From the NCBI GenBank assembly GCA_910587765.1, contig CAJUNR010000011.1:2295-66294 (forward strand): a stretch of 64,000 nucleotides of DNA, given 5' to 3'. Source of the DNA: an uncultured Lachnospiraceae bacterium (GTDB taxonomy: Bacteria; Bacillota; Clostridia; Lachnospirales; Lachnospiraceae). Made by a program: the position numbers and the translations under genes. Below are positions 9,811 to 18,762 of this stretch, piece after piece. Under the pieces are notes generated by a model, which was given only the letters and a program-made list of their open reading frames with translations, was not told the DNA's origin and did no database searches. How positions within the stretch are numbered: the stretch's first letter is position 1; the number at the start of each line of letters is the position of its first letter.

Positions 9811-12114
9811 ATGATGAAAAAGAAATACAGAAAACTGCTATCCTTCCTGACCGCTGTCTGCTGTCTGGCGGGGAGTCCGGGAGCGGTGTACGCTTCCGGC
9901 GGGGCGGCGCCCCGGGTCGTGTTCGAGAACGAATCCGACGGCCGGTCGGACCTCAATATCGGCAAGGAGGTGGAGAACGCGGAGGGCTGTACGGCCGATG
10001 CGGAGGATCGCTTTACCTTTACGCTGACTTTGAGCAGGAACGGCGAGACACTGGAGGAGGAACAGGCCTACGTGCTCTGCGATCTGAGCGGAAAGCCGCT
10101 CTCCAACGCGGGCGCGCTCATGACGCAGGGCGGCGGCAGATTTACCCTCAAGGCCGGACAGATGGCGAGATTCCCGGACATTTCGGCGGGAACCGATTAT
10201 GTGATTCACGAGACGCCCAAGGACGGTTACACGCAGATCAGCCCGGCGGGCGGCGGAGACGAGATCAGCAGCAAGGAGAACCGGACGCAGACCGTGATCT
10301 TCCGCAACCTCTACGACCCCGGCGGAAGGGGCGAGGCCCGGCTGGAGATCGAGAAGACATTCGCCTTTCCGAACGGTTACGAGGCGCCGGAGACACCGGA
10401 CTTCACCTTCCTGCTCAAGCTGGACGGGAGACCGGCGGCCGGACTTCCCTATCAGATCCGCGACAACGGCACCGGGCAGATCACCGGCAGCGGTACGGCC
10501 GGCCCGGACGGCGCGTTCGTCCTCAAGGGCGGGCAGACGGCGGTCTTCGCCGGAAAGGACGCGGCCGGCGTTCCGTACATCGCGGAGGGTGCGGATTATG
10601 AGGTGCAGGAGATCAACCTTCCTTCCGGCTGGCGTCTGACCGGCGGCCGGCAGCCGCTGAGAAAGGGCGGCGTCAGCGGAACGACCGTCGAGCGTTTCCA
10701 TAATTCGCAGGTGTCCTTCGTGGTGACCAAGCGGATGGAGGATTTCAGCACGCCGGACGTGGATTTCCGTTTTGAGCTGCGCCGCGCGGACAGCGCGCTG
10801 TGGCAGGGCGCGGACTACTATCTCTACGATGCGCAGAAACGCCCGGTGCCGGCGGGAAACACAACCTCCGCCTCCTGGCTTCATCACACGGAGGCGGACG
10901 GCGTCTTCACTCTGAAGCCCGGTCAGACGGCGGTCTTCGTCGGCATCGAGCCGGGGACCGGCTACAGCGTGAGCGAGATCGCGGACCCGCGCTACGTTCA
11001 GGTGCAGCCGCCGGAGACCGGGGGCTATACCGGGCAGGAGGTGGCGGACTCCTTCCGTACGCTGCCGTTCGTCAATCAGGAGACGCAGTACAGCCGTCTG
11101 CTCACCGTGACGAAGAACGTCGTCAACCAGAAAGGCGACGCTTCGGACACCGAAGGCGGGGACCGGTTCCATTTTATCCTCAAGGATGCGGACGGGAATC
11201 CCGTCGAGCATGCGCTCTACCGCATTCTGGTGGGCGGTTCGGAGAGGACCTGCTACACAGGCCCTTCCGCGGAACCTGTCCCGGACGGTGACGGTCAGGA
11301 TGTACTCCGGCCCGGCGAACTGATTCTCAAGGCCAATGAGACCGCGCGCTTCGAGAATCTGCCCGCGGGCATCTGGCAGGTACAGGAGATTGATCTGCCT
11401 GCGGGTTACGGGCTGTCTGCGGAGGACGGTTTTTCCGGCGGCGCGGGCCGTTCGGACGCGGCTTTGACCACCGCCGATACACGCACTGCCGTGCTGGAGG
11501 AGAAGGGGCACGCCGCGCTCACGTTCACCAACTGCTACTGGTCCGACCGGGCCGACCTGCAGCTTGTCAAGGTCAACCCCTCGGGCGGGCCGCTGGCAGA
11601 CGCCTCGTTCCGTCTCTGGCAGGCGCAGACCGACGCGGAAGGAGAGGAGACGCGGACAGAGGCCGCTGCCGGCACGACCGACAGCGAAGGAATCCTGACC
11701 TTCGGCACGCCGATCGGCGCGGGAACGTGGTACGTGGAGGAGACAGGGGCTCCGCTCGGCTATCAGGTCATGGAAGGACTGATAAAGATCACAGTGGAGG
11801 AGAGAGCCGGCGGACCGCCGGAAGTGACCGTGTACGACGTGAAAGGGACCGCGCTTGTAAAGGACGCGGATTTCGCGGAAGACTGTCCGGTGAAATACGC
11901 GCTGCGTCAGCAGGCGCACGCCAGAGACTGTCTGGCGCTGACGGTCCGCGACGAATACCTCTACGACCTCCCCAGGACCGGCGGAAGCGGAACCGTTCCG
12001 TATACGCCGGTGGGAATGTTCCTGATGGCGTCGTCGGCGTATTTGTACATAAGAAGGCGCAGGACGGCGGCGCTCCCTGTACCGCAGAAAGCAACCGGAA
12101 ACCATGTCCGCTGA
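9811..12114 (+). CDS. LPRTG-anchored Cna-B surface protein, probable ancillary pilin
   Basis: The product is 767 residues. Signal peptide: MMKKKYRKLLSFLTAVCCLA, with cleavage near YASGG. At least five Cna-B/prealbumin-like modules follow, each ending in an E-box-like segment (YVIHETPKDGY, YEVQEINLPSGW, YSVSEIADPRY, WQVQEIDLPAGYG, WYVEETGAPLGY). In this fold the E-box glutamate normally catalyses a Lys-Asn isopeptide crosslink. The C-terminus is a full sorting signal: LPRTG, a hydrophobic stretch, then RRRR. Sortase would cut it between Thr and Gly and join it to a pilin or the wall. It sits between the giant protein and the major pilin, the usual place of a minor pilin. Its start is served by an unusual hairpin-bridged ribosome site. 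Confidence 0.9.
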   Translation: MMKKKYRKLLSFLTAVCCLAGSPGAVYASGGAAPRVVFENESDGRSDLNIGKEVENAEGCTADAEDRFTFTLTLSRNGETLEEEQAYVLCDLSGKPLSNAGALMTQGGGRFTLKAGQMARFPDISAGTDYVIHETPKDGYTQISPAGGGDEISSKENRTQTVIFRNLYDPGGRGEARLEIEKTFAFPNGYEAPETPDFTFLLKLDGRPAAGLPYQIRDNGTGQITGSGTAGPDGAFVLKGGQTAVFAGKDAAGVPYIAEGADYEVQEINLPSGWRLTGGRQPLRKGGVSGTTVERFHNSQVSFVVTKRMEDFSTPDVDFRFELRRADSALWQGADYYLYDAQKRPVPAGNTTSASWLHHTEADGVFTLKPGQTAVFVGIEPGTGYSVSEIADPRYVQVQPPETGGYTGQEVADSFRTLPFVNQETQYSRLLTVTKNVVNQKGDASDTEGGDRFHFILKDADGNPVEHALYRILVGGSERTCYTGPSAEPVPDGDGQDVLRPGELILKANETARFENLPAGIWQVQEIDLPAGYGLSAEDGFSGGAGRSDAALTTADTRTAVLEEKGHAALTFTNCYWSDRADLQLVKVNPSGGPLADASFRLWQAQTDAEGEETRTEAAAGTTDSEGILTFGTPIGAGTWYVEETGAPLGYQVMEGLIKITVEERAGGPPEVTVYDVKGTALVKDADFAEDCPVKYALRQQAHARDCLALTVRDEYLYDLPRTGGSGTVPYTPVGMFLMASSAYLYIRRRRTAALPVPQKATGNHVR

Positions 12115-12139
12115 TGCCGGACATCGCCGCAGACCCGCC

Positions 12140-12158
12140 CGCCGGATACCGTCCGGCG
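12140..12158 (+). other. Hairpin between ancillary and major pilin genes
   Basis: CGCCGGA and TCCGGCG flank a five-base loop 26 bases after the stop of the LPRTG gene. No T-tract follows, so it is more likely a pause, partial terminator or mRNA-end stabiliser than a full terminator. It separates the minor from the major pilin reading frame. Confidence 0.5.
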
Positions 12159-12211
12159 AAGCGTCTCCGCGGCAAATAACGGGCACAGCCCGCAAAAGAA
12201 AGGAAAGAAAG

Positions 12212-13756
12212 ATGAAAAAGATCAAGAAGTTATTGGCAATGCTTCTGGCAATGACGATGGTGCTCGGCATGAGCGCGACGGTGTTTGCAGAAGGACTTTC
12301 AGCAACGATTCACGTCAACGGAACGGGTGCAAACGCAAAATTTGCATTTGTACAGATCATTAAACCGGCGCCGGGAACCGCGACCGGCTGGCAGTTTACA
12401 GAGGGTTATGCGGCGCATTTTAAAAATACCAATGCGTTCGGCGATGTAGATGAGCAGACCATTCTTGCCGATATGGTCAAATTCAAAGCAGGAACGCTTG
12501 GGACGGCTACGGCTGACTTTACAACAAAGTACGCGCAGGCGCTTCAGAATATCTTTGACAGCATCACGACCGTAAACGAGGACAATGATAAGGCCGTCAA
12601 CGGCGCAGACGCTGCGGGCGTGTATTTTATCAAAATTACGGAAACAACCGGAGAAGGAGAGAACGAGACTGCGGTTGCTTACAAACCGGTTACCGCGTAT
12701 GTAAGTTTCGGCACTTATTCGGGTGCTCCCACCTCGCTGACCGTCGACCCGGTGTATGCGAAAAAGGGCGACATCACAGTGAATAAGACAGACAACGTTA
12801 CGGATAAGATTGTGGCGGTCGGTGATACGGTACAGTTTACGATCGAGACAACCGTTCCCGCAGTTGCGGCCAACCTGATCGACAAAGGATATAAGATCAC
12901 CGATACCATCACGGGTGCGAAGTATAGCGGAAATGCGGTGGCGACGCTCGAAGGCACAACTGAGCCGGTTAAGACACAGGCGCTTGATGCGGATGCATCT
13001 TCTTTTGTGATGGATCTTTCGGACCTGATCGACAATGCGAACTCCAACGCAGGCAAGAAGCTTACGATTGTCTACAGCGCAACGATTACCGCGGTAGACT
13101 CTGTCACGAATAAGGCGAAAGCCGGACACACCGATGACGACGACGCATACGGTACGGAGGTAACGGATACGCTGTACACCGGCGGAATCGAGATCAATAA
13201 ATATGCGGCCAGGCCGGAAAATGCCGGTGCAGATTATCAGGAAGTACCGTTATCCGGGGCCAAGTTCAACGTCTATCTCAAAGGCGAAGGTACAGCAAGA
13301 AGCCTTGTGACCTTCAAGACAGACAAAGACAGCGCGGGAGCTTATGTAAGCAACGGCGACAATGGTCTCAAGGCAGCTCCGACCGACGCGGAGAAGACGG
13401 CGAATGTCGTAGTGAGCGGCACGGACGGCAAGATCAAGGTTACGGGTCTCAAGGCGGGCACTTATATCTTCAAAGAGGTCGAAGCTCCGCAGGGATACCA
13501 TATCGGGGAGCAGGATGAGACAGAAGTAGCGCTTGTCCTCGGAGCAGAGAATGCGGATAACAAAGGAACGACAGAAGCACCGGTTTGGGTCGCGAAGCAG
13601 GATATCAGCAAGACGCAGACCATTTACAACTCGCAGTTATCCTCCCTGCCCTCCACCGGCGGCATCGGCACCACGATCTTCACGATCGGCGGATGCGCGC
13701 TGATGATTCTCGCGGCCGGCCTGTATTTCGCAAGCCGCAGAAGAACCGCGAAATAA
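12212..13756 (+). CDS. Major pilin (backbone subunit) with LPSTG sorting signal
   Basis: ATG at 12212 follows AAAGGAAAG and opens a typical signal peptide (MKKIKKLLAMLLAMTMVLG, cleavage near VFAEG). The upstream in-frame extension overlaps the previous gene and lacks signal-peptide character, so it was rejected. The mature protein of about 490 residues has a FimA/SpaA-like layout: an N-terminal domain ending in TVDPVYAKKGD, where a lysine of the VYxK-type pilin motif could be the polymerisation site; a central domain; and a Cna-B domain with E-box YIFKEVEAPQGYH. It ends LPSTG, a hydrophobic helix and RRRTAK. Two class C sortases follow directly. The gene is less GC-rich than its neighbours, perhaps reflecting high expression. 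Confidence 0.93.
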   Translation: MKKIKKLLAMLLAMTMVLGMSATVFAEGLSATIHVNGTGANAKFAFVQIIKPAPGTATGWQFTEGYAAHFKNTNAFGDVDEQTILADMVKFKAGTLGTATADFTTKYAQALQNIFDSITTVNEDNDKAVNGADAAGVYFIKITETTGEGENETAVAYKPVTAYVSFGTYSGAPTSLTVDPVYAKKGDITVNKTDNVTDKIVAVGDTVQFTIETTVPAVAANLIDKGYKITDTITGAKYSGNAVATLEGTTEPVKTQALDADASSFVMDLSDLIDNANSNAGKKLTIVYSATITAVDSVTNKAKAGHTDDDDAYGTEVTDTLYTGGIEINKYAARPENAGADYQEVPLSGAKFNVYLKGEGTARSLVTFKTDKDSAGAYVSNGDNGLKAAPTDAEKTANVVVSGTDGKIKVTGLKAGTYIFKEVEAPQGYHIGEQDETEVALVLGAENADNKGTTEAPVWVAKQDISKTQTIYNSQLSSLPSTGGIGTTIFTIGGCALMILAAGLYFASRRRTAK

Positions 13757-13766
13757 AAAATACGTT

Positions 13767-13798
13767 TTGGCGTCTGCCGGTTTCGGCCGGCGGACGTC
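13767..13798 (+). other. Thirteen-pair hairpin after the major pilin gene
   Basis: TGGCGTCTGCCGG (13767-13779) pairs fully, allowing two G-T wobbles, with CCGGCGGACGTCA (13786-13798) around a TTTCGG loop. It starts 10 bases after the pilin stop. No U-tract follows, so partial termination or 3' protection of the pilin message is the likely effect, leaving less transcript for the sortases downstream. Confidence 0.6.
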
Positions 13799-13869
13799 AC
13801 CCGAACGGCGATACGGACCCGGCAGTCCGGAAGCCGTCCGCAGATTTCACAGCGACAAGGAGAGCCCGG

Positions 13870-14739
13870 ATGAAGAAAAAAGCGACCTTACTCATATTTC
13901 CTCTTTTGTTTTTAGCCGGTCTGTCCTTGCTGCTGTATCCGCTCACAGCCAACGAATGGAACAATTACCGGCAGCAGCGTCTCATCTCCTCTTATGACCA
14001 GGCCGTCGCGCAGCAGGAAGCCGACGGGACCCTGGATTACGGGGAGGAATGGGAGAGAGCCAGAAGCTACAACGAGGAACTGCTCCCTTATATCCTCCCC
14101 GACTCCTTCGCGGCGGCGCAGATCGCGGAGGAGGATGACGAGGAATATCTTTCCTGCCTGAATCTGGCGGGAAACGGGATGATGGGCTACGTCCATATCC
14201 CCAAGATCAATATCCGCATCCCGATCTTCCACACCACCGCCGAAGACGTGCTCCAGACGGCGGCGGGCCATCTGGAGGGCAGTTCCCTTCCGGTCGGCGG
14301 GGAAGGGACGCATACCGTGATTTCCGCTCACCGCGGCCTGCCGAGCGCGGCGCTCTTTACCGATCTGGACCGGCTGGAGGAGGGCGATTATTTCTTATTT
14401 CACATACTGGATGAAGACCTCTGCTATCAGGTCGATCAGGTGTCTGTGGTGGAGCCGAGCGATACCCGGGATCTGACGGCGGCGGACGATCTGGATCTGG
14501 CGACGCTTCTGACCTGTACGCCGTACGGCGTGAACAGCCATCGGCTGCTGGTCCGGGGACACCGGGTACCCTACGAGGAGGCGGAGGACGAAGCCGTGGC
14601 GGCGTCGGCTTTTGCAGGTCCCAGCCTGCATACCAATTATCTGCTGTGGGTTGTGGTCGGGCTTCTGATCACCGGAGGCTTTATCCTGCTCCTGTATCTG
14701 TATGACCGAAGAAGCAGGCGGCCCGGAGGTGAGGTGTAG
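13870..14739 (+). CDS. srtC: Class C (pilin-polymerising) sortase
   Basis: ATG at 13870 is chosen because it opens the N-terminal membrane helix (KKATLLIFPLLFLAGLSLLL); the longer open frame has no such helix upstream. The product is 289 residues. The sortase catalytic set is visible: His154 in SAHRGLPSA, Cys216 in LLTCTPYGVNSH and Arg225 in HRLLVRG. TCTPYG with a C-terminal membrane helix (YLLWVVVGLLITGGFILLLY) is the class C pattern. It would join pilin subunits by cutting the LPXTG motifs of the upstream genes. Its stop codon overlaps the start of the next sortase (TAGTG), so the two are translationally coupled. Confidence 0.95.
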   Translation: MKKKATLLIFPLLFLAGLSLLLYPLTANEWNNYRQQRLISSYDQAVAQQEADGTLDYGEEWERARSYNEELLPYILPDSFAAAQIAEEDDEEYLSCLNLAGNGMMGYVHIPKINIRIPIFHTTAEDVLQTAAGHLEGSSLPVGGEGTHTVISAHRGLPSAALFTDLDRLEEGDYFLFHILDEDLCYQVDQVSVVEPSDTRDLTAADDLDLATLLTCTPYGVNSHRLLVRGHRVPYEEAEDEAVAASAFAGPSLHTNYLLWVVVGLLITGGFILLLYLYDRRSRRPGGEV

Positions 14740-15626
14740 TGTCAGGGAATTTACGAAAAACAACATCCGGCCGGGCGGCAGCCAATGTCCTTTTCGGCGT
14801 GCTGTTCCTTGCGGGGTTCGTGGTTCTCGTCTATCCGACGGTGGCCGACCAGTGGAACACCTGGCGGCAGCAGAGGCTGATCGCTTCCTATATGGATACG
14901 ATGGAGGAACTGGAGCCGGAGGACTATACGCGGGAATGGGAGGCGGCGGAAGCGTTCAACGATTCCTTCCGGGAAAATAATCTGTCCGGGGACGCGTTCG
15001 GAGAGGACGGTACGGAACTTGCGGACACGGAGTACTGGAAAGTGCTCAATCCGGCCGGCAACGGGGTGATGGGATATCTCTCGATCCCGAAGATCAATAT
15101 TCGTCTGGCGATCTACCACGGGACGGCGGAGGATGTGCTGCAGACCGGAGTCGGACATCTGAACGGCACGAAGCTGCCCATCGGCGGTGAGAGCACGCAC
15201 AGCGTGCTGGCTGCCCACCGGGGGCTTCCGAGCGCCAGATTGTTCACCGATATTGACCAGATGAATCGGGGCGACCGTTTTTATATTTATATTCTGGATG
15301 AGATTCTGGCCTATGAGGTGGACCAGATTCTGCCCATGATAGACAAGGACGATATGCCGGCGCTTACCGAGGCGCTGCGGATGAGGGAAGGAGAGGATCA
15401 GGTGACGCTCTTCACCTGTACGCCGTACGGCGTGAACAGCCACCGGCTGCTGGTGCGGGGAACGAGAGTGCCCTACGAGGGAGAGGAGGAGGCGTCCACA
15501 CCGGTCGGCACGATGCTGCGGGCCGTGCAGAATTACTATATGCTGTACCTGATCTTCGGGTTGTCGACGACGCTGCTGGCGATCCTGTTCCTGAGATTCC
15601 TGTTCCGAACAAAAAATGTAAAATGA
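14739..15626 (+). CDS. srtC: Second class C sortase
   Basis: The GTG start at 14739 shares one base with the preceding TAG stop and follows GGAGGTGAG. The product is 295 residues with an N-terminal membrane helix (NVLFGVLFLAGFVVLVY), catalytic His160 (AAHRGLPSA), Cys227 (LFTCTPYGVNSH) and Arg236 (HRLLVRGTR), and a C-terminal helix. It is plainly a paralogue of the upstream sortase, sharing QWNTWRQQRLIASY-type and GNGVMGYLSIPKINIRL-type segments, so a local tandem duplication is likely. Two class C enzymes beside one backbone pilin suggest separate specificities, one for polymerisation and one for adding an ancillary subunit or fibre protein. Confidence 0.95.
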   Translation: MSGNLRKTTSGRAAANVLFGVLFLAGFVVLVYPTVADQWNTWRQQRLIASYMDTMEELEPEDYTREWEAAEAFNDSFRENNLSGDAFGEDGTELADTEYWKVLNPAGNGVMGYLSIPKINIRLAIYHGTAEDVLQTGVGHLNGTKLPIGGESTHSVLAAHRGLPSARLFTDIDQMNRGDRFYIYILDEILAYEVDQILPMIDKDDMPALTEALRMREGEDQVTLFTCTPYGVNSHRLLVRGTRVPYEGEEEASTPVGTMLRAVQNYYMLYLIFGLSTTLLAILFLRFLFRTKNVK

Positions 15627-15682
15627 TGGTATCTGTTGGGAGATGCTCCGGGCGGATACGGAACTTAAATAGGAGGATGAAG

Positions 15683-16819
15683 ATGAAGATAAGAAGCAGA
15701 GTGCCTGCGCTGGCGGCGGCTTTTGTCCTGCTGGCGTTGACGGCGCGGCCGGATGCGGCGTACGGCGCGGCCGGAATCGACACGGAACGTACGGACTGCT
15801 CGATACGGTTCGATCTGAGCGGCAATTACCAGACGGGAGCGGCGCAGGAGACGCCGGACGGAGGGGAGAGGCCGTCGCCGGAGGATGCGGAGTACGTCCG
15901 CACGGACGGCTATGAAGAGCTGCAGGATCGTTCGCTGACTGTGGAGCTTTACAAGGCGGCGGATGTGGACGCCGGCGGCCGCTATCAGGAGCCAAAAAGC
16001 GGGGATCAGACCCTCTATCAGGCGCTGAAAGCGAAGCTGGAGGCAGTGAATGCGGATACGAAAGCTGCCGAGTGGCTGGAGATGGCCCGGACGGCGGAGG
16101 AAAAGACCGCGGGGCTTGCGCTTCCTGCCGTGCGGACGGCAGAGATCAGCGCGTCGGACGCGGTCGTGGACGGCCTGTCCACCGGATTGTATCTGGTCTC
16201 GATTCGGGAGGTGACAACGGAGGAGTCGGTCTACACGTTCACCCCGTATCTGGTATCGCTGCCCGGTTACGAGCGCAGCGGCGGGGAGGAGAGCTGGAAC
16301 TATACGGACGTGGAAGTCGGTCTCAAGGCGGGCCGGGAACCGCGTTACGCGAAGCTCGCGATCGAGAAGACTCTGAAGACCTGGAACGAATCGGCGGGAG
16401 GCGCTTCCTTTGTCTTTCATGTGAAGGCGGAGAAGGATCGGGAGACGGTATACAACAACGTCCTGTCGTTGCTCTTTACGGACGCCGGGACGAGGAGGCT
16501 GGAGATCAGCGGGAAGATCCCGGCGGGGTCGTCCGTGACTGTGACGGAGGTCTACAGCGGGGCGGGTTATGTTCCGGTCTCTGCGAAGGTGCAGACCATT
16601 GAAAGGGTGTCCGCGTACGACGGAACGGATCCGCAGAGCGTATCGGTTGTCCGCTTCGTCAATGATTATGACGGGCGGAGCCTGAACACCGGAACGAGCG
16701 TCGTCAATCATTTCACTTATTCGGTGTCCGGAGCCGAAGGAGATGCGGACGCGCAGGAGAGCTGGGACTGGAAGCCGCTCGCGGATTCCGCGGTTCAGGC
16801 CGCAGGAGGAGAACAGTGA
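15683..16819 (+). CDS. Secreted pilin-like protein without LPXTG
   Basis: ATG at 15683 lies six bases after AGGAGG; the ATG at 15677 abuts it too closely. The product is 378 residues with a signal peptide (RVPALAAAFVLLALTARP, cleavage near AYGAAG). It resembles a pilin N-domain followed by a Cna-B-like domain. ESWNYTDVEVGLK looks like a pilin-motif segment and VTVTEVYSGAGY like an E-box. The last residues (LADSAVQAAGGEQ) contain no sorting signal or membrane helix, so it is either released or held by another subunit. It overlaps the next gene by one base (TGATG), placing it in the same operon as the SipW substrates. Role inferred: an accessory fibre subunit. Confidence 0.8.
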   Translation: MKIRSRVPALAAAFVLLALTARPDAAYGAAGIDTERTDCSIRFDLSGNYQTGAAQETPDGGERPSPEDAEYVRTDGYEELQDRSLTVELYKAADVDAGGRYQEPKSGDQTLYQALKAKLEAVNADTKAAEWLEMARTAEEKTAGLALPAVRTAEISASDAVVDGLSTGLYLVSIREVTTEESVYTFTPYLVSLPGYERSGGEESWNYTDVEVGLKAGREPRYAKLAIEKTLKTWNESAGGASFVFHVKAEKDRETVYNNVLSLLFTDAGTRRLEISGKIPAGSSVTVTEVYSGAGYVPVSAKVQTIERVSAYDGTDPQSVSVVRFVNDYDGRSLNTGTSVVNHFTYSVSGAEGDADAQESWDWKPLADSAVQAAGGEQ

Positions 16820-17373
16820 TGAAGAGAAAGCAGAATCTGGGGATTGCGGGTCTGGCGGCAGCGGCGTTTGTGCTGACTGTCTCGGCAGCAGCCGGCCGGA
16901 CCATGGCGTATTTTACGACCAATGTGACCGCCGTCGGCAAAGGGCAGATTCATCTGGCGCCCGGAACCGCCGAAATCCGGGAAGAAGAGGTCGTCGAGTG
17001 GCGGAAGCATATCACGGTGACCAATACCGGGGAGCGGGACTGTTTCGTGCGGCTGCGGGTATTTGCCGGCGAGCAGGAGCGTTTGACGTTTCTTCCGGGC
17101 GCGAAATGGAAGAAAGGGACCTCAGCGGACGAGTACGGCAGCGCCTTTTACTATTATCAGGAAATACTGCCCGCGGGGAGTACGACGGAGGAATTTCAGG
17201 TACAGATCAGCCATGAGGGACTGACGGACGATCTGGATGTCATCGTCGTGCAGGAGTGTACGCCGGCCGATCTGTATGAGCCGGGAATGGATCCGGAGCA
17301 GGCGGAGTGGACGGCAAAGACGGAGACGGTGCGGACGATTTCAGGAAATGACGGGGAGGCGGACGGAGCATGA
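16819..17373 (+). CDS. SipW-type signal peptide protein, TasA/camelysin-like
   Basis: ATG at 16819 overlaps the previous stop and follows AGGAGGAG. The product is 184 residues. It starts with a hydrophobic segment ending AGRTMAYFTTN, the pattern of SipW-dependent leaders in which AYFT follows the cut. The mature part is a beta-rich domain with HITVTNTGERDCFVRLRV, matching the TNTG-x-V-RV core of TasA/CotN/camelysin-like fibre proteins. Family knowledge: such proteins form extracellular fibres after cleavage by SipW. It is followed by a second such protein (four-base overlap) and then the peptidase itself. No anchor is visible. Assignment as a TasA-class protein rests on leader, core motif and context, not on alignment. 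Confidence 0.8.
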   Translation: MKRKQNLGIAGLAAAAFVLTVSAAAGRTMAYFTTNVTAVGKGQIHLAPGTAEIREEEVVEWRKHITVTNTGERDCFVRLRVFAGEQERLTFLPGAKWKKGTSADEYGSAFYYYQEILPAGSTTEEFQVQISHEGLTDDLDVIVVQECTPADLYEPGMDPEQAEWTAKTETVRTISGNDGEADGA

Positions 17374-18149
17374 GGAAGAGAAGAAAGCTGTGGGCGAAGC
17401 CGGCGCTTCTGTTTCCGCTCTCGGCGGTTCTGCTGCTGATGAGTACGGTGGGCAGTACCCGGGCGGCGCTCACGTATTACAGCGACAATTACGGCGTACA
17501 GGTGGAGGTCGCCGGCATCGGCGTGACCCTTCTGGAGAACGGAGACCGTCCGGTGACGGACGGAGCGCTCCTGACCGGCATGACGGGGGAAGGGGAGAAT
17601 CTGGTGCTGGGAAAGAAATACGAAGAGGAACTGAGTGTCCGCAACAGCGGAGAGATTGATACTTATGTGCGGGTGATTCTCTGGAAGAGCTGGAAGGATG
17701 CGCAGGGAAAGAAAGATACGGCACTTTCGCCGGAGCTGATTGATCTCAGGCTGAATTTAAGCGCCGGCGGCTGGGTGATCGATCCGGCGGCTTCCACGAA
17801 GGAGCGGACGGTGCTGTATTATAAGAAGCCTCTGGCCGGCGACCCGCAGGGAGACGGCAGCGGCGGCATCACGCCGGCGCTCTGCAGTGCTATTCGGATC
17901 GACCCGTCGCTGCGCAGCAGTGTGAAGAAGACCGTCCTTCGCACGGACAAAGACGGTAATCAGACGGTGCGTACGGAGTATGAATATGACGGTTATTCTT
18001 TCGAGGTAAAGGCGGAGGTGGATGCGGTGCAGGCGCGCAGCGCAGCCGACGCAGTCAGAAGCGCCTGGGGCGTGGAGGTGCAGATCGCCGCGGACGGGAC
18101 GCTGAGCCTTGCTTCGGGCGAGAGCACGGTTCCGCCGGAAAATCCGTAG
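17370..18149 (+). CDS. Second SipW-type signal peptide protein, TasA-like
   Basis: ATG at 17370 forms an ATGA overlap with the preceding stop. The product is 259 residues with a leader ending STVGSTRAALTYYSDNY, again the SipW-type A-x-x-Y junction. The domain contains LSVRNSGEIDTYVRVILWKSW, the same N-(S/T)-G-x-x-x-x-x-V-R-V core as the upstream paralogue. It is longer, with a charged middle (KKTVLRTDKDGNQTVRTEY), and ends in a soluble tail without anchor. Located directly before the signal peptidase, it is a likely substrate of it. Two paralogues suggest a major and a minor subunit, as with TasA and its partners in Bacillus, but which is which cannot be told from sequence. Confidence 0.8.
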   Translation: MRKRRKLWAKPALLFPLSAVLLLMSTVGSTRAALTYYSDNYGVQVEVAGIGVTLLENGDRPVTDGALLTGMTGEGENLVLGKKYEEELSVRNSGEIDTYVRVILWKSWKDAQGKKDTALSPELIDLRLNLSAGGWVIDPAASTKERTVLYYKKPLAGDPQGDGSGGITPALCSAIRIDPSLRSSVKKTVLRTDKDGNQTVRTEYEYDGYSFEVKAEVDAVQARSAADAVRSAWGVEVQIAADGTLSLASGESTVPPENP

Positions 18150-18162
18150 GAAAGAGCTGCCG

Positions 18163-18693
18163 GTGGAAAGAGAAGACAACAAAAGAGAAGGCTCCGGGCG
18201 GCGGGCGGCCTTTTGCCTGCGGGCGGCCGGTACGGTTCTGCTGATCGCGCTGGTGGCATTCTGCCTTCCGCTTACGGTTCCCAGACTGTTCGGCTGTCAT
18301 ATTTACGCGGTCGTCAGCGGCAGTATGGAGCCGGCGATTCCGACCGGAAGCCTGGTCTATATCGGGGAGTCCGCGCCGGAGGATGTGGAGGAAGGAGCAG
18401 TCATCGCTTTTTACGGCGTCCGTGATCAGGCCTCCATTATCACCCATCGGGTGACGGAGAACCGCAGGCTGATGGGCGAGTTTATCACGAAAGGCGATGC
18501 GAACCGGACAGAAGACCCCAATCCGGTCCCCTATGACCAGTATATCGGCAGGGTGGTGCGCTGCATTCCGGGCGCGGGGTCTGCGGCGGAGGCTTTCACA
18601 AGCCGTGCCGGGAAACTGACGGCGGGAGCGCTGATCGCGGCAGCGGTATTTTTGCAGGCGCTGGCGGCGCTGCTGGAGCGCAGATCGGGATAA
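18163..18693 (+). CDS. sipW: Signal peptidase I, SipW type
   Basis: The GTG at 18163, 13 bases after the previous stop and preceded by AGGAAAG, is taken as the start; the longer frame only overlaps the previous gene. The product is 176 residues. A membrane helix (TVLLIALVAFCLPLTV) precedes the catalytic segment VVSGSMEPAIPTGSLV with Ser54. The second catalytic position is His95 in ITHRV, not lysine, which defines the ER/archaeal-like SipW branch. TKGDAN follows, and a second hydrophobic helix lies near the C-terminus. It would mature the two A-x-x-Y leader proteins encoded just upstream. A dedicated peptidase inside the locus supports a self-contained secretion and assembly unit. Confidence 0.95.
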   Translation: MEREDNKREGSGRRAAFCLRAAGTVLLIALVAFCLPLTVPRLFGCHIYAVVSGSMEPAIPTGSLVYIGESAPEDVEEGAVIAFYGVRDQASIITHRVTENRRLMGEFITKGDANRTEDPNPVPYDQYIGRVVRCIPGAGSAAEAFTSRAGKLTAGALIAAAVFLQALAALLERRSG

Positions 18694-18762
18694 AAGCGGA
18701 ACTGAAAAAGCGCGGCCGCGGATCCTTTGACGGGGCGGATACTTCAAGTAAGAGGTGGAGAG

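Noticed and set aside
18727..18762. Longer N-terminus for the VQTGD protein
   Set aside because: The signal peptide and ribosome site define the start at 18763.
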